Source: Microbulbifer harenosus
Lineage (GTDB): Bacteria > Pseudomonadota > Gammaproteobacteria > Pseudomonadales > Cellvibrionaceae
Direction of reading: 5' to 3'
NCBI RefSeq assembly: GCF_005771435.1
Contig: NZ_VANI01000009.1
Location: 62,001-126,000, forward strand
DNA length: 64,000 nucleotides
Shown: piece after piece, positions 18,096-27,208 of the stretch
How positions within the stretch are numbered: the stretch's first letter is position 1
How the letters are laid out: every line of letters starts with the position of its first letter
Position numbers and translations under genes: made by a program
The notes under the pieces: generated by a model
Databases searched by the model: none
Told to the model about the DNA's origin: nothing
The model's input: only the letters and a program-made list of their open reading frames with translations

Positions 18096-20348
18096 TTGGT
18101 ACAAGTCAGAAAAAAATATCCGCGACTGGCCGACGGCACCCTGGATCGGGAGACTTGGCTGCGTCACATTCAGGCGCTTGCGAAACTGGACGGTGGCAGC
18201 TTGGTCACACTTCGCAATGCTATTGAAATGAGCGAGCAGGCGGAGCAGAAAGCCATCGATGCGGAAAACATCTGGGCCGAGGGTGCCAGCAGTTTTCTCA
18301 CCGGCCTGGAAATGGTCGAAATCCTCGCAGACCTGCAGATTGACGGCGAAGCCCTGTGTGCCGCCATGCTCTATCGCGCGGTGCGGGAAAAGCGCCTGCC
18401 TCTCAAGGTCGTAGAAGAGGAGATGGGGGAGACCATCGCCAAACTGATCCGCGGTGTGCTGCAGATGGCGGTTATTCGCAGCCGCAGTGCCGATACCGGG
18501 GTCGAAAACCAGAGTGGTGCGGTAGAGGAGCATTCGGAAAATATCCGCCGCATGTTGGTGGCACTGGTGGACGATGTGCGCGTGGCACTGATCAAGCTGG
18601 CGGAGCGCACCTGTGCCATTCGCGCTGCCAAGAACGCGCCCGAAGCCAAGCGTCGCCGCGTGGCGAGAGAAGTGGCGGACGTCTACGCACCGCTGGCACA
18701 TCGCCTGGGTATTGGTCACATCAAGTGGGAGCTGGAGGATCTGTCCTTCCGCTACCTCGAACCCGACGACTATATGCAGATCGCCCGCTTGCTGGATGAA
18801 AAGCGTCTGGCGCGGCAGGACTATATCGACAATGTGCTGCAACTGTTGCGCAGCGAACTGGCGAAAGCGGATATCGAAGGGGAGGTGTTTGGCCGGGCCA
18901 AGCACATCTACAGTATCTGGCGGAAGATGCGGCGCAAGAATATCGGCTTTTCGCAGGTCTATGACATCCGTGCGGTGCGCATCCTGGTGCCCACGGTGCG
19001 GGACTGCTATGCCGTGCTGGGTATCGTGCACAACCTGTGGCGCAACATCCCCAATGAATTCGACGATTACATCGCCTCGCCCAAAGACAACGGCTATCGC
19101 TCGCTGCACACCGCAGTGATCGGTCCCGACCGCAAGGTGCTCGAAGTACAGATCCGCACCTTCGCCATGCACGAAGAGGCGGAGTATGGGGTATGCGCGC
19201 ACTGGCGCTACAAGGGCACCGATAAGAAATCCGGCCAGCTCGACGGGCAGGACGGCTATGAACAGAAAATCGCGTGGCTGCGCCAGGTGCTCGACTGGCA
19301 CGAAGAGGTGGGCGGCAACCCCCTGCAGGAGGATCTGCAGGCGAGCGATGTGGACACCCGTATCTATGTGTTCACGCCCGATGGCCACGTGGTGGATCTG
19401 CCCAAAGGGGCGACGCCCCTGGACTTCGCCTACAAGATCCACACTGAAATCGGCCACCGTTGTCGTGGCGCAAAGGTGGATGGCCGTATTGTACCGTTGA
19501 ACCATGAACTGCAGACGGCCAATCAGGTGGAAATCCTCACCGGCAAACGGGAGGCGCCGAGCCGCGACTGGATTTCCCGCAGCATGGGGTACATCAATAC
19601 CTCGCGCGCGCGGGCAAAAGTCATCCACTGGTTCAAGATGCAGGCGCGGGACCAGAATGTGGCCGAGGGCCGCACCATTCTCGACAGCGAGTTCAAACAG
19701 CTGGCGCTTGCGGATTTCGACTTCGAAAAGCTTGCGAAAAAACTCAACATGCACTCCCTGGACGACCTGTATGCCGCGGTCGGTGCCGGCGATATCGGCG
19801 TGGGTCAGGTTCTGAATACCGCCCAGCGCATGGTGAAAGTTGATCAGGGCGAACCGGTGCTCTCGCTTACCGCGCCAGTGGCCCGGGAAGGGCAGACCGA
19901 TGTCTATATCGACGGCGTCGGCAATCTGCTGACGCATATCGCCCGCTGCTGTAATCCGGTACCGGGGGACGACATTATGGGTTACATCACTCTCGGGCGC
20001 GGGGTGTCCATTCATCGCAAGGACTGCGCGAACATGTTGCGCATGCAGTCCGATGAACCCGAGCGTATCCTGCAGGTCAGTTGGGCCGAAAAACCCACCG
20101 AGGTCTATTCTGTGGAAATCATGGTGGAGGCTTACGATCGACACGGCCTGCTGCGGGATATCACTACCATGCTCGACAGTCAGCGGGTCAATATCACCGC
20201 CATGCAGACCCGCTCGAACAAGCACAAGCACACGGTGGATATGGTGATTACCGCGGAAATTCACAATTTCGAAGAACTGAGCCACGTGTTGCACCGCATC
20301 AACCAACTTCCCAACGTGGCATCCGCCAAGCGGCGGATTTTGCATTGA
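18096..20348 (+). CDS. relA: GTP pyrophosphokinase RelA
   Basis: Ribosome-associated (p)ppGpp synthetase of the stringent response. 750 aa from a TTG start, beginning MVQVRKKYP like other RelA proteins. The N-terminal pseudo-hydrolase domain lacks the HD metal motif (AAMLYRAVREKR where SpoT has HDxxED), so it is the synthetase-only RelA. The synthetase domain shows RAKHIYSIWRKM, YDIRAVRILV and FDDYIASPKDNGYRSLHTAV. A TGS domain (TRIYVFTPDGHVVDLPKGATPLDFAY), a zinc-finger-like CCNPVPGD segment and a C-terminal ACT domain follow. mazG, a partner that affects ppGpp levels, is 46 bases downstream. Confidence 0.97.
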   Translation: MVQVRKKYPRLADGTLDRETWLRHIQALAKLDGGSLVTLRNAIEMSEQAEQKAIDAENIWAEGASSFLTGLEMVEILADLQIDGEALCAAMLYRAVREKRLPLKVVEEEMGETIAKLIRGVLQMAVIRSRSADTGVENQSGAVEEHSENIRRMLVALVDDVRVALIKLAERTCAIRAAKNAPEAKRRRVAREVADVYAPLAHRLGIGHIKWELEDLSFRYLEPDDYMQIARLLDEKRLARQDYIDNVLQLLRSELAKADIEGEVFGRAKHIYSIWRKMRRKNIGFSQVYDIRAVRILVPTVRDCYAVLGIVHNLWRNIPNEFDDYIASPKDNGYRSLHTAVIGPDRKVLEVQIRTFAMHEEAEYGVCAHWRYKGTDKKSGQLDGQDGYEQKIAWLRQVLDWHEEVGGNPLQEDLQASDVDTRIYVFTPDGHVVDLPKGATPLDFAYKIHTEIGHRCRGAKVDGRIVPLNHELQTANQVEILTGKREAPSRDWISRSMGYINTSRARAKVIHWFKMQARDQNVAEGRTILDSEFKQLALADFDFEKLAKKLNMHSLDDLYAAVGAGDIGVGQVLNTAQRMVKVDQGEPVLSLTAPVAREGQTDVYIDGVGNLLTHIARCCNPVPGDDIMGYITLGRGVSIHRKDCANMLRMQSDEPERILQVSWAEKPTEVYSVEIMVEAYDRHGLLRDITTMLDSQRVNITAMQTRSNKHKHTVDMVITAEIHNFEELSHVLHRINQLPNVASAKRRILH

Positions 20349-20394
20349 ATCCGGTGAACGCGGCATGCCAGGGGACAGCGAACGGGTGAAACCG

Positions 20395-21210
20395 ATGAAA
20401 CAGCGCTATAGCGTAGAAGACCTGCAATACTTGATGTCGCGGCTGCGCGACCCGGAAAGCGGTTGTCCGTGGGACCTGAAGCAGACCTTTGCCTCCATTG
20501 TGCCTTCCACAATTGAGGAGGCTTATGAGGTGGCGGAAGCCATTGAACGGGAAGATTTTGCGCATTTGCGGGAAGAGCTTGGTGATCTGCTGTTTCAGGT
20601 GATCTTTTATGCTCAACTGGGATGCGAGCGGCAGCACTTTGATTTTCCCGGAATCGTCGACACACTGGTGCGGAAACTGGTACGCCGGCATCCCCATGTG
20701 TTTCCCTCGGGAGACCTCTACGGCGACAATCAAAACGTGGCAATCGACGAGCAGCAGGTCAAGGCCAACTGGGAAACGATAAAAGCGGCGGAGCGCGAAT
20801 CCAAGGGTGAATCCGGTACACTCGGCGGGGTGGCTGCTGGCCTGCCGGCGCTGACCCGCGCGCTGAAATTGCAAAAGCGTGCGGCTCAGGTGGGATTCGA
20901 TTGGCCCGCAATCGACGGTGTATTGGAAAAAGTAGAGGAAGAGTTGCGGGAGCTGCGCGAAGCCATCGCCTCCGGAGACACTGCACACGCCCGCGAAGAA
21001 CTGGGCGATCTTCTGTTTTCCTGTGTCAATGTCGCGCGGCACCTGAGTGTCGATCCGGAAACCGCATTGCGCCAGTGCAATCGCAAATTCGAACAGCGCT
21101 TCGGCGCCGTGGAAACGGTGCTCGCGGAGCGCAATCAGCGGCCTTCGGATGTCTCCCTCGAGGAGTTGGACCAGCTCTGGGAAAGGGCGAAAAATGCAAT
21201 GACCCCCTGA
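20395..21210 (+). CDS. mazG: Nucleoside triphosphate pyrophosphohydrolase MazG
   Basis: All-alpha NTP pyrophosphohydrolase that hydrolyses NTPs to NMPs and PPi and can lower ppGpp. 271 aa with two MazG repeats. The first has CPWDLKQTFASIVPSTIEEAYEVAEAI and EELGDLLFQVIFYAQ; the second has EKVEEELRELREAI and EELGDLLFSCVNVARHL, each carrying the ExxE...ExxD metal pattern. The frame is open from an ATG at 20365, but GGGTGA before 20395 and the family N-terminus support the later start. It follows relA, as in E. coli and Pseudomonas. Confidence 0.95.
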   Translation: MKQRYSVEDLQYLMSRLRDPESGCPWDLKQTFASIVPSTIEEAYEVAEAIEREDFAHLREELGDLLFQVIFYAQLGCERQHFDFPGIVDTLVRKLVRRHPHVFPSGDLYGDNQNVAIDEQQVKANWETIKAAERESKGESGTLGGVAAGLPALTRALKLQKRAAQVGFDWPAIDGVLEKVEEELRELREAIASGDTAHAREELGDLLFSCVNVARHLSVDPETALRQCNRKFEQRFGAVETVLAERNQRPSDVSLEELDQLWERAKNAMTP

Positions 21211-21394
21211 ATCCGGCGGTGGTACGCATGCACCGAACAGGGTGTAATCCGCAAGGATTGACCCCAAAAAAACTGGATTTCTGTAAAAAAATTACCGAAT
21301 TCGGCCTGACCACTTACGGACTTGTTCTGCCTTGGGGCAAAGTGTAAGGTAGCGCTCTTTTTATCACTGGGGGTAAAAATGCCCCCCGGTATGA

Positions 21395-22066
<672 letters not shown>

Positions 22067-22108
22067 AGCCGTCGCCGCTAACGGCCGGCAGTGATAGAAA
22101 TAGAAAAG

Positions 22109-22129
22109 GGCTCCTGTTGGAGCCTTTTT
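22109..22129 (+). terminator. Rho-independent terminator of adk
   Basis: GGCTCC, loop TGTT, GGAGCC, then TTTTT. Perfect 6-bp GC-rich stem with U-tract, 42 bases after the adk stop. Confidence 0.85.
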
Positions 22130-22315
22130 CATTTATTGATGCGACCTGTCATTGCCCCTGTCTATATGACCGTTTGCAGCACGGCTAAATACTTTTGCGC
22201 CGGACTCTGGAATACTGCGGCCCGTATTAGGCGCGGAATCCCGCTGCAGAGACGACCTATCCTCTCTAGAGCAGAACCGGGACCGCCTGCTGACCCCATT
22301 GGAGTGTTTACGATC

Positions 22316-23362
22316 ATGGCTCACGCGATCATTCTGATGAACCTTGGTACCCCCGCCGAACCCACACCCCGTGCGGTACGGCAGTTTCTGCGGGACTTCC
22401 TTTCTGATCCCCGGGTAGTGGAAATCCCCCGGCCAGTCTGGCAGTTGATCCTTAATCTGTTTGTGCTGCCACTGAGACCCGCGCGGATTGCTCCCGCCTA
22501 CAGGGAAATCTGGAATCGCGGTCTCGATGGCGAAGCAGTGACGGGGTCTCCCATTACCTTTTATACCCAGCGTCAGGTCGAGCTTCTGCAGCAGCGTCTT
22601 GATGCCACGGCAGAGCCCCGGTTCCCGGGAGAGGGTGCGCAGGAAAGTGGTGGGCAGAACAGTTTGGTGGCTTACGCTATGACGTACGGTGCCCCGAGCC
22701 TTGCCGATACGGTTGCCAGGTTGCAAAAGCAGGGTGCCAGCAGGTTCGTCGTTTTACCCTTGTATCCGCAATATTCCGCCACAACCACTGGCGCTATTTA
22801 CGATCAAGTGGCGAAAATCATCCGCGCCTCACGCAATGTCCCGGATATCTCCGTCGTACATGATTACTGGAGCCATCCCCTCTATATTGAGGCGCTGGCT
22901 AACTCGGTACGTGAACATAGGGAGAAATACGGTGCGGCAGAAAAACTGTTGATGTCGTTTCACGGTATTCCCAAAGCCAATATCCGCAAGGGGGATCCCT
23001 ACTATCAGCAATGCTGCGGCACCGCTGAGCGGCTGGCTGCGGCACTGGCGCTGCCCCGGGATCAATGGGAGATTACGTTTCAGTCCCGATTTGGCAAGGC
23101 GGAATGGTTGCAGCCGTACACCGATCGAACCCTTGTAGAGTGGGGGCAGGCGGGTGTGGCGAGTGTGGATGTGATCTGTCCGGCGTTTTCTGCAGACTGC
23201 CTGGAAACCCTGGAAGAAATCGCGGTAGAGAATCGCGCTAACTTTATTGATGCCGGTGGTAGTGAATACCGATATATTCCGGCGTTGAATGCGCGAGAGG
23301 ATCACCTGGCAGCCATTGAAGCGATCGTGCGGGAGAGAATGCCTGCAGGATTTTCCCAGTAA
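22316..23362 (+). CDS. hemH: Ferrochelatase
   Basis: Inserts Fe2+ into protoporphyrin IX, the last step of heme synthesis. 348 aa. Catalytic His216 (MSFHGIPKANIRKGDPY) and Glu297 (FSADCLETLEE) are present, as are YPQYSATTTGA and the RFGKAEWLQPYT segment. The frame extends far upstream to 22091 across the adk terminator, which cannot be coding. GGAG at 22301-22304 and the family start MAHAIILMNLGTP set the ATG at 22316. Confidence 0.95.
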   Translation: MAHAIILMNLGTPAEPTPRAVRQFLRDFLSDPRVVEIPRPVWQLILNLFVLPLRPARIAPAYREIWNRGLDGEAVTGSPITFYTQRQVELLQQRLDATAEPRFPGEGAQESGGQNSLVAYAMTYGAPSLADTVARLQKQGASRFVVLPLYPQYSATTTGAIYDQVAKIIRASRNVPDISVVHDYWSHPLYIEALANSVREHREKYGAAEKLLMSFHGIPKANIRKGDPYYQQCCGTAERLAAALALPRDQWEITFQSRFGKAEWLQPYTDRTLVEWGQAGVASVDVICPAFSADCLETLEEIAVENRANFIDAGGSEYRYIPALNAREDHLAAIEAIVRERMPAGFSQ

Positions 23363-23586
23363 TATTTATTGGGTTTCCAACTTCCCAACGGTGAAATTTA
23401 CCCTCTGAACACCGTTGAACCATAAAAAATGGAAATTTTTTAATAATTTTGGTTGTTTTTTTGCTTAATTTCTTGCAAACGCCTTTTTTTTTATTAACTT
23501 TGATACAGCCGTGTCATTTTCTATGGCTGGCCGGCACATATCTGTGTTCAGAGTGACTTCTTTTACAGAGAAAGAGGAGACAAGGG
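23363..23586. other. AT-rich leader before the histone-like gene
   Basis: 224 bases strikingly richer in A/T than the surroundings, with several T and A runs (around 23435-23500). It probably contains the promoter of the histone-like gene and could be a curved-DNA or protein-binding region. No clear -35/-10 pair stands out. GAGGAG lies just before the ATG at 23587. Confidence 0.4.
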
Positions 23587-24405
23587 ATGGCACGAGTCGC
23601 AAAGAAAGCTGCCAAAGCAAAACGCGTTGCGAAAGCAAAGCCGGCTGCCAGGGCCAAAGCAACCACATCACCGGTAAATGCTTCACCGGTCGTAACCAAA
23701 GCTCAGAAAGCGGTGGATGCCGCAGCCAAGGCGCTGGATGCGCAACTGGACAGGGTGGGTAAAGCCCGTGCGCGCGCGCAAAAAAGCAATTCCGCTGCCG
23801 CAAAGCAGTCGCTGACATCAGCCAATGCCAAGCTGAGGGAGCAGCGCGTCAAGCTTGCTGAGGCCAAGCTTGGCCTGGCCAAGGCCAGTGCCATGGATGC
23901 CGTGCGTCACGCTGAGGAATCCGCGAAGAAAGCCGTCTCGGATATGGCCGAAAAGCTTTCGGCCAAGGCAGACAAAGAACTCGATAAGGCGGTAAAAGCG
24001 TTCACCAGCCGCTGGAAGAAGGCCCGCGCCAAGGCCGATGCCAAAAAAGTAAAAGCGGCGGAAAAGAAAGCCACCGCCAAAGTGAAGTCTGCGGCGAAGA
24101 AAGCGGCGGCGAAAGCCAAAGCGCTGGAGAAAAAGGCTACTGCCAAGGTCAAGGCCGAAGCCAGGAAGGCAAAAAAGGTTGCGAGTAAGAAAAAGGCCGT
24201 TCGGAAAGCGGCGGCCAAGAAAACTCCGGCCAAAAAATCCCCGGCTAAGAAAACGGCCGTGAAAAAGACTCCCGCCAGGAAGAAGGCCGCTGCCAAGAAG
24301 GCAGCCACCAAAGCGGTTAAAACCACTCCGAAAAAGTCCGCGGCTCGCGGGCGCCCAGCCAAAAAGGCACCCGGCCGTCGCGGCCGCCCGCCAAAGTCTG
24401 CCTGA
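23587..24405 (+). CDS. Histone H1-like Lys/Ala-rich DNA-binding protein (AlgP-like)
   Basis: 272 aa, extremely rich in Lys and Ala. Layout: basic N-terminus (1-30), a coiled-coil-like middle (about 40-140, heptad-like ALDAQLDRVGKARARAQ and LREQRVKLAEAKLGLAKA), then a long run of AAKK, KTPAKK and KSPAKK repeats (about 145-250). It ends with two AT-hook-like RGRP motifs (RGRPAKK, RGRPPK). This resembles AlgP/AlgR3 of Pseudomonas and eukaryotic H1 tails, so nucleoid binding is likely. Pathway role is unknown. It has its own terminator and an unusually AT-rich leader. Confidence 0.8.
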   Translation: MARVAKKAAKAKRVAKAKPAARAKATTSPVNASPVVTKAQKAVDAAAKALDAQLDRVGKARARAQKSNSAAAKQSLTSANAKLREQRVKLAEAKLGLAKASAMDAVRHAEESAKKAVSDMAEKLSAKADKELDKAVKAFTSRWKKARAKADAKKVKAAEKKATAKVKSAAKKAAAKAKALEKKATAKVKAEARKAKKVASKKKAVRKAAAKKTPAKKSPAKKTAVKKTPARKKAAAKKAATKAVKTTPKKSAARGRPAKKAPGRRGRPPKSA

Positions 24406-24424
24406 GCTTTTTCCGATCCGAGAA

Positions 24425-24447
24425 CCCCGGCCAAGTGCCGGGGTTTT
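24425..24447 (+). terminator. Rho-independent terminator after histone-like gene
   Basis: CCCCGGC, 5-base loop, GCCGGGG, then TTTT, 20 bases after the stop codon. Confidence 0.8.
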
Positions 24448-24613
24448 GCTATATTCGCCAGCAGTTCTCCGCTCTGCCTGTAAATTAGGCCTTCAGGCGC
24501 AACGTTACGCGGTTTGCGTTTGCCGCTGGTCGTGCCACAATTCGCCCCCATCTTCTGGCCCCCTTTCCCGGGGGCCGGGTTCGTCTGTGTGATACCAGTG
24601 CGGGGCGCTTTCC

Positions 24614-25339
24614 TTGAAAATCCTGGCCATTGATACCACTTCCGGTGCCTGTTCCGCCGCTCTGTACGCCGATGGGCGTATTTGTGAGCAGTTTTTCCGG
24701 GCGGAGCGGGATCATACCCGCCGTCTGCTGCCCATGGTGGAGGCGGTATTGGCAGAGGGGCAGAGTAGCCTGACGCAGGTGGATGCGCTGGCGGTGAGTC
24801 AGGGGCCCGGCTCCTTCACCGGCCTTCGGATTGCCATCAGCTGTGTACAGGGGCTCGCTTTTGCCGCAGACAAGCCGGTGGTGCCGGTATCCAGCCTGGC
24901 AGCACTTTCGCGGGGGGCGCGGCGGTCACACCCGGATTGGGGTGACGCTCCGGTGCTGGCGGCGCTGGATGCGCGAATGCAAGAAGTGTACTGGGGGCTG
25001 TACCCGCCGGGAGAGGGTGCAAATGCGCTGCTCGCCGACGCTGTTTCCACCCCCGAACAGGTGGTCTCGTCATTGAAGTCGGCTGGATTCCTAACGGCCG
25101 ACACCGCTTCCACGAATTGCTCGTTGTATGCCGTGGGGCCAGGTTGGGAATATCCGGCGCTGGCAGCACTGAAGCCGCTGGCTGTGTCCACTGAATCGGC
25201 CATCCATGCACAGGATATCGCGGTGCTGGCGGCAGAACTCTGGCAGCGGGGAATTCAGGTCAGTGCGGAAGAGCTTGAGCCCGCATACCTGCGCAATGAG
25301 GTGACGTGGAAAAAGCGCGCGCGCATCCGTCAGCGCTGA
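24614..25339 (+). CDS. tsaB: tRNA threonylcarbamoyladenosine protein TsaB
   Basis: Partner of TsaD and TsaE in making t6A37 on ANN-decoding tRNAs. 241 aa from a TTG start. ASKHA-fold motifs: LAIDTTSGACSAAL at the N-terminus, then QGPGSFTGLRIAISCVQGLAFA, the diagnostic TsaB segment, and LAALDARMQEVYWG. The C-terminal helical part (AYLRNEVTWKK) is the usual PxYLR element. uppP starts 85 bases downstream on the same strand. Confidence 0.94.
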   Translation: MKILAIDTTSGACSAALYADGRICEQFFRAERDHTRRLLPMVEAVLAEGQSSLTQVDALAVSQGPGSFTGLRIAISCVQGLAFAADKPVVPVSSLAALSRGARRSHPDWGDAPVLAALDARMQEVYWGLYPPGEGANALLADAVSTPEQVVSSLKSAGFLTADTASTNCSLYAVGPGWEYPALAALKPLAVSTESAIHAQDIAVLAAELWQRGIQVSAEELEPAYLRNEVTWKKRARIRQR

Positions 25340-25424
25340 CGTTGTCTATTAAACAGCTTCAGCAAATCACGAATCGTTCACAGCGCGTCTCGGAACAGGC
25401 GACCGACAAGTAGTAGCGGAATTT

Positions 25425-26225
25425 ATGGATATTTTTCACATTGTCATTCTGGCGTTAATCCAGGGCATTACCGAGTTCCTGCCAATCTCGAGTTCAGCGC
25501 ACCTGATACTTCCCAATCAGGTTCTCGGGTGGCCGGACCAGGGGCTGGCATTCGATGTGGCAGTGCATTTCGGCTCACTGATGGCCGTGTTACTGTATTT
25601 TCGCAAGGAAGTCTGGCAACTGATCTGCGATGGGCTGGGTGGCTTTAGAACGGGGCAGTTTACGGATGAGGGGCGATTGGCATGGCTGATTGTGCTGGCA
25701 ACCATTCCCGCCGGGGTTGCCGGCCTTGCCTTTAAAGATTTCATCGAAACCCATTTGCGTTCCTCCGCCGTCATTGCGGCCACCACCATCCTGTTCGGCC
25801 TGCTGTTGTGGTGGTCGGATGTGCACGGCAAGCGCAGGGACGATCTTCGTAAACTGAACTGGAAAAAGGCGCTGATGATTGGCGCTGCGCAGGCATTGGC
25901 ATTGATTCCCGGCACGTCGCGTTCTGGAATTACCATGACGGCCGGACTGATGCTGGGGATGAATCGCGAGGCGGCCTCGCGTTTTTCTTTTTTGATGTCG
26001 ATTCCCGTTATTGCACTCAGCGCACTGTTGCTTACCCTGGAGTTGCTGGAAAGTGAGTCGGTGCCTTGGGACAGTATTGTTCTTGGCGTGATTCTTTCCG
26101 GTATCAGTGCCTACCTCTGTATTCACTTTTTCCTGCAATTCATCAATCGTATCGGTATGGCGCCTTTTGCCATTTATCGCCTGCTGCTGGGTGGCGCCCT
26201 GATCTGGCTGATACTGGCGCAATAG
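25425..26225 (+). CDS. uppP: Undecaprenyl-diphosphatase
   Basis: Inner-membrane phosphatase (BacA/UppP) that recycles undecaprenyl pyrophosphate to the monophosphate carrier for peptidoglycan and polysaccharide synthesis. 266 aa with multiple membrane helices. Signatures [16 protein letters not shown] (Glu motif) and [15 protein letters not shown] (phosphatase loop) are both present. Standard length; the ATG at 25425 follows a short AGCGGA stretch. Confidence 0.95.
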   Translation: MDIFHIVILALIQGITEFLPISSSAHLILPNQVLGWPDQGLAFDVAVHFGSLMAVLLYFRKEVWQLICDGLGGFRTGQFTDEGRLAWLIVLATIPAGVAGLAFKDFIETHLRSSAVIAATTILFGLLLWWSDVHGKRRDDLRKLNWKKALMIGAAQALALIPGTSRSGITMTAGLMLGMNREAASRFSFLMSIPVIALSALLLTLELLESESVPWDSIVLGVILSGISAYLCIHFFLQFINRIGMAPFAIYRLLLGGALIWLILAQ

Positions 26226-26294
26226 CTGGTTCCATAACAATCGGACGCAGGCGCGTGCCGGTGCAAGCGGGCCTGCCTGACATGAGGTGTATTT

Positions 26295-27179
26295 ATGACA
26301 ACCACAGTGGCATTTATTGGGCTTGGCGTAATGGGATATCCCATGGCGGGTTATCTTTCCAATGCCGGGTATCGGGTGCGGGTCTATAACCGCACCACAA
26401 GCCGCGCCGACAAATGGCTGGAAGCCTATCGCGGTGAAGCTTTCGCGACGCCGGCGGAAGCGGCGCGTGGCGCCGAGTTTGTGTTTGCCTGCGTAGGTAA
26501 CGACGACGACTTGCGCCAGGTCACCACCGGACCGGATGGGGCTTTTCTCGGAATGGACCAGGACAGTGTGTTCGTGGATCACACCACGGCGTCGGCCAAT
26601 GTCGCACGTGAACTCGCCGCTGCGGCGGCAGCGCAGGGTATTGGATTTCTGGATGCACCGGTTTCCGGTGGGCAGGCAGGTGCGGAAAACGGCGCGCTCA
26701 CTATCATGGTCGGCGGCGACGAGAGCGTCTATCAGCGGGTCAAACCGTTGCTCAAGTGCTATGCTCGCGCCGTCAACTTGCTGGGTCCGGTGGGTAGTGG
26801 GCAACTGTGCAAGATGGTTAATCAGATCTGTATCGCCGGGGTGGTGCAGGGGCTCTCCGAAGGGCTGCATTTTGCCCGCGCCGCGGGGCTTGACGCCGCG
26901 CAAGTGGTGGAAGTGATCTCCAAGGGGGCGGCCCAGAGCTGGCAGATGGAAAACCGCTATAAGACCATGCTCGCTGGAGAGTACGAACACGGCTTTGCGG
27001 TGGACTGGATGCGCAAAGACCTCGGTATTGTGCTCGATGAGGCCAAGCGCAACGGCGCTTTGCTGCCGGTGACTGCGTTGGTGGATCAATTTTACAGTGA
27101 AGTGCAAGCGCTCGGCGGCAGCCGCTGGGATACTTCGAGCCTGTTTGCGCGCCTGACGAATATCCGCGATTTCAGCTGA
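26295..27179 (+). CDS. NAD(P)-dependent beta-hydroxyacid dehydrogenase (HIBADH family)
   Basis: 294 aa enzyme of the 3-hydroxyisobutyrate / tartronate-semialdehyde reductase family. N-terminal Rossmann motif FIGLGVMGYPMAGYL, substrate loop DAPVSGGQAGA, and catalytic Lys in GSGQLCKMVNQ. The C-terminal helical domain carries VDWMRKDLGIVLDEAKRNG. The exact substrate cannot be told from sequence; candidates include 3-hydroxyisobutyrate, tartronate semialdehyde and succinic semialdehyde. GAGG lies 8 bases before the ATG. The DUF3524 glycosyltransferase gene starts 29 bases downstream. Confidence 0.88.
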   Translation: MTTTVAFIGLGVMGYPMAGYLSNAGYRVRVYNRTTSRADKWLEAYRGEAFATPAEAARGAEFVFACVGNDDDLRQVTTGPDGAFLGMDQDSVFVDHTTASANVARELAAAAAAQGIGFLDAPVSGGQAGAENGALTIMVGGDESVYQRVKPLLKCYARAVNLLGPVGSGQLCKMVNQICIAGVVQGLSEGLHFARAAGLDAAQVVEVISKGAAQSWQMENRYKTMLAGEYEHGFAVDWMRKDLGIVLDEAKRNGALLPVTALVDQFYSEVQALGGSRWDTSSLFARLTNIRDFS

Positions 27180-27208
27180 CCTGCGATACGCGCCTCAGGC
27201 CGGCAACC

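Noticed and set aside
18069-20366. 765-codon open frame antisense to relA
   Set aside because: Lies wholly opposite a textbook RelA; its peptide has no recognisable motif and is rich in His/Arg/Gln as expected from an antisense frame of high-GC coding DNA.
23587-24405. Lys/Ala repeats as non-coding tandem DNA repeat
   Set aside because: Long intact frame with start, ribosome site and terminator; repeats are at protein level and vary in codons.
25590-27107. 505-codon minus-strand frame opposite uppP and the hydroxyacid dehydrogenase
   Set aside because: Shadow of two recognised genes; composition typical of antisense.
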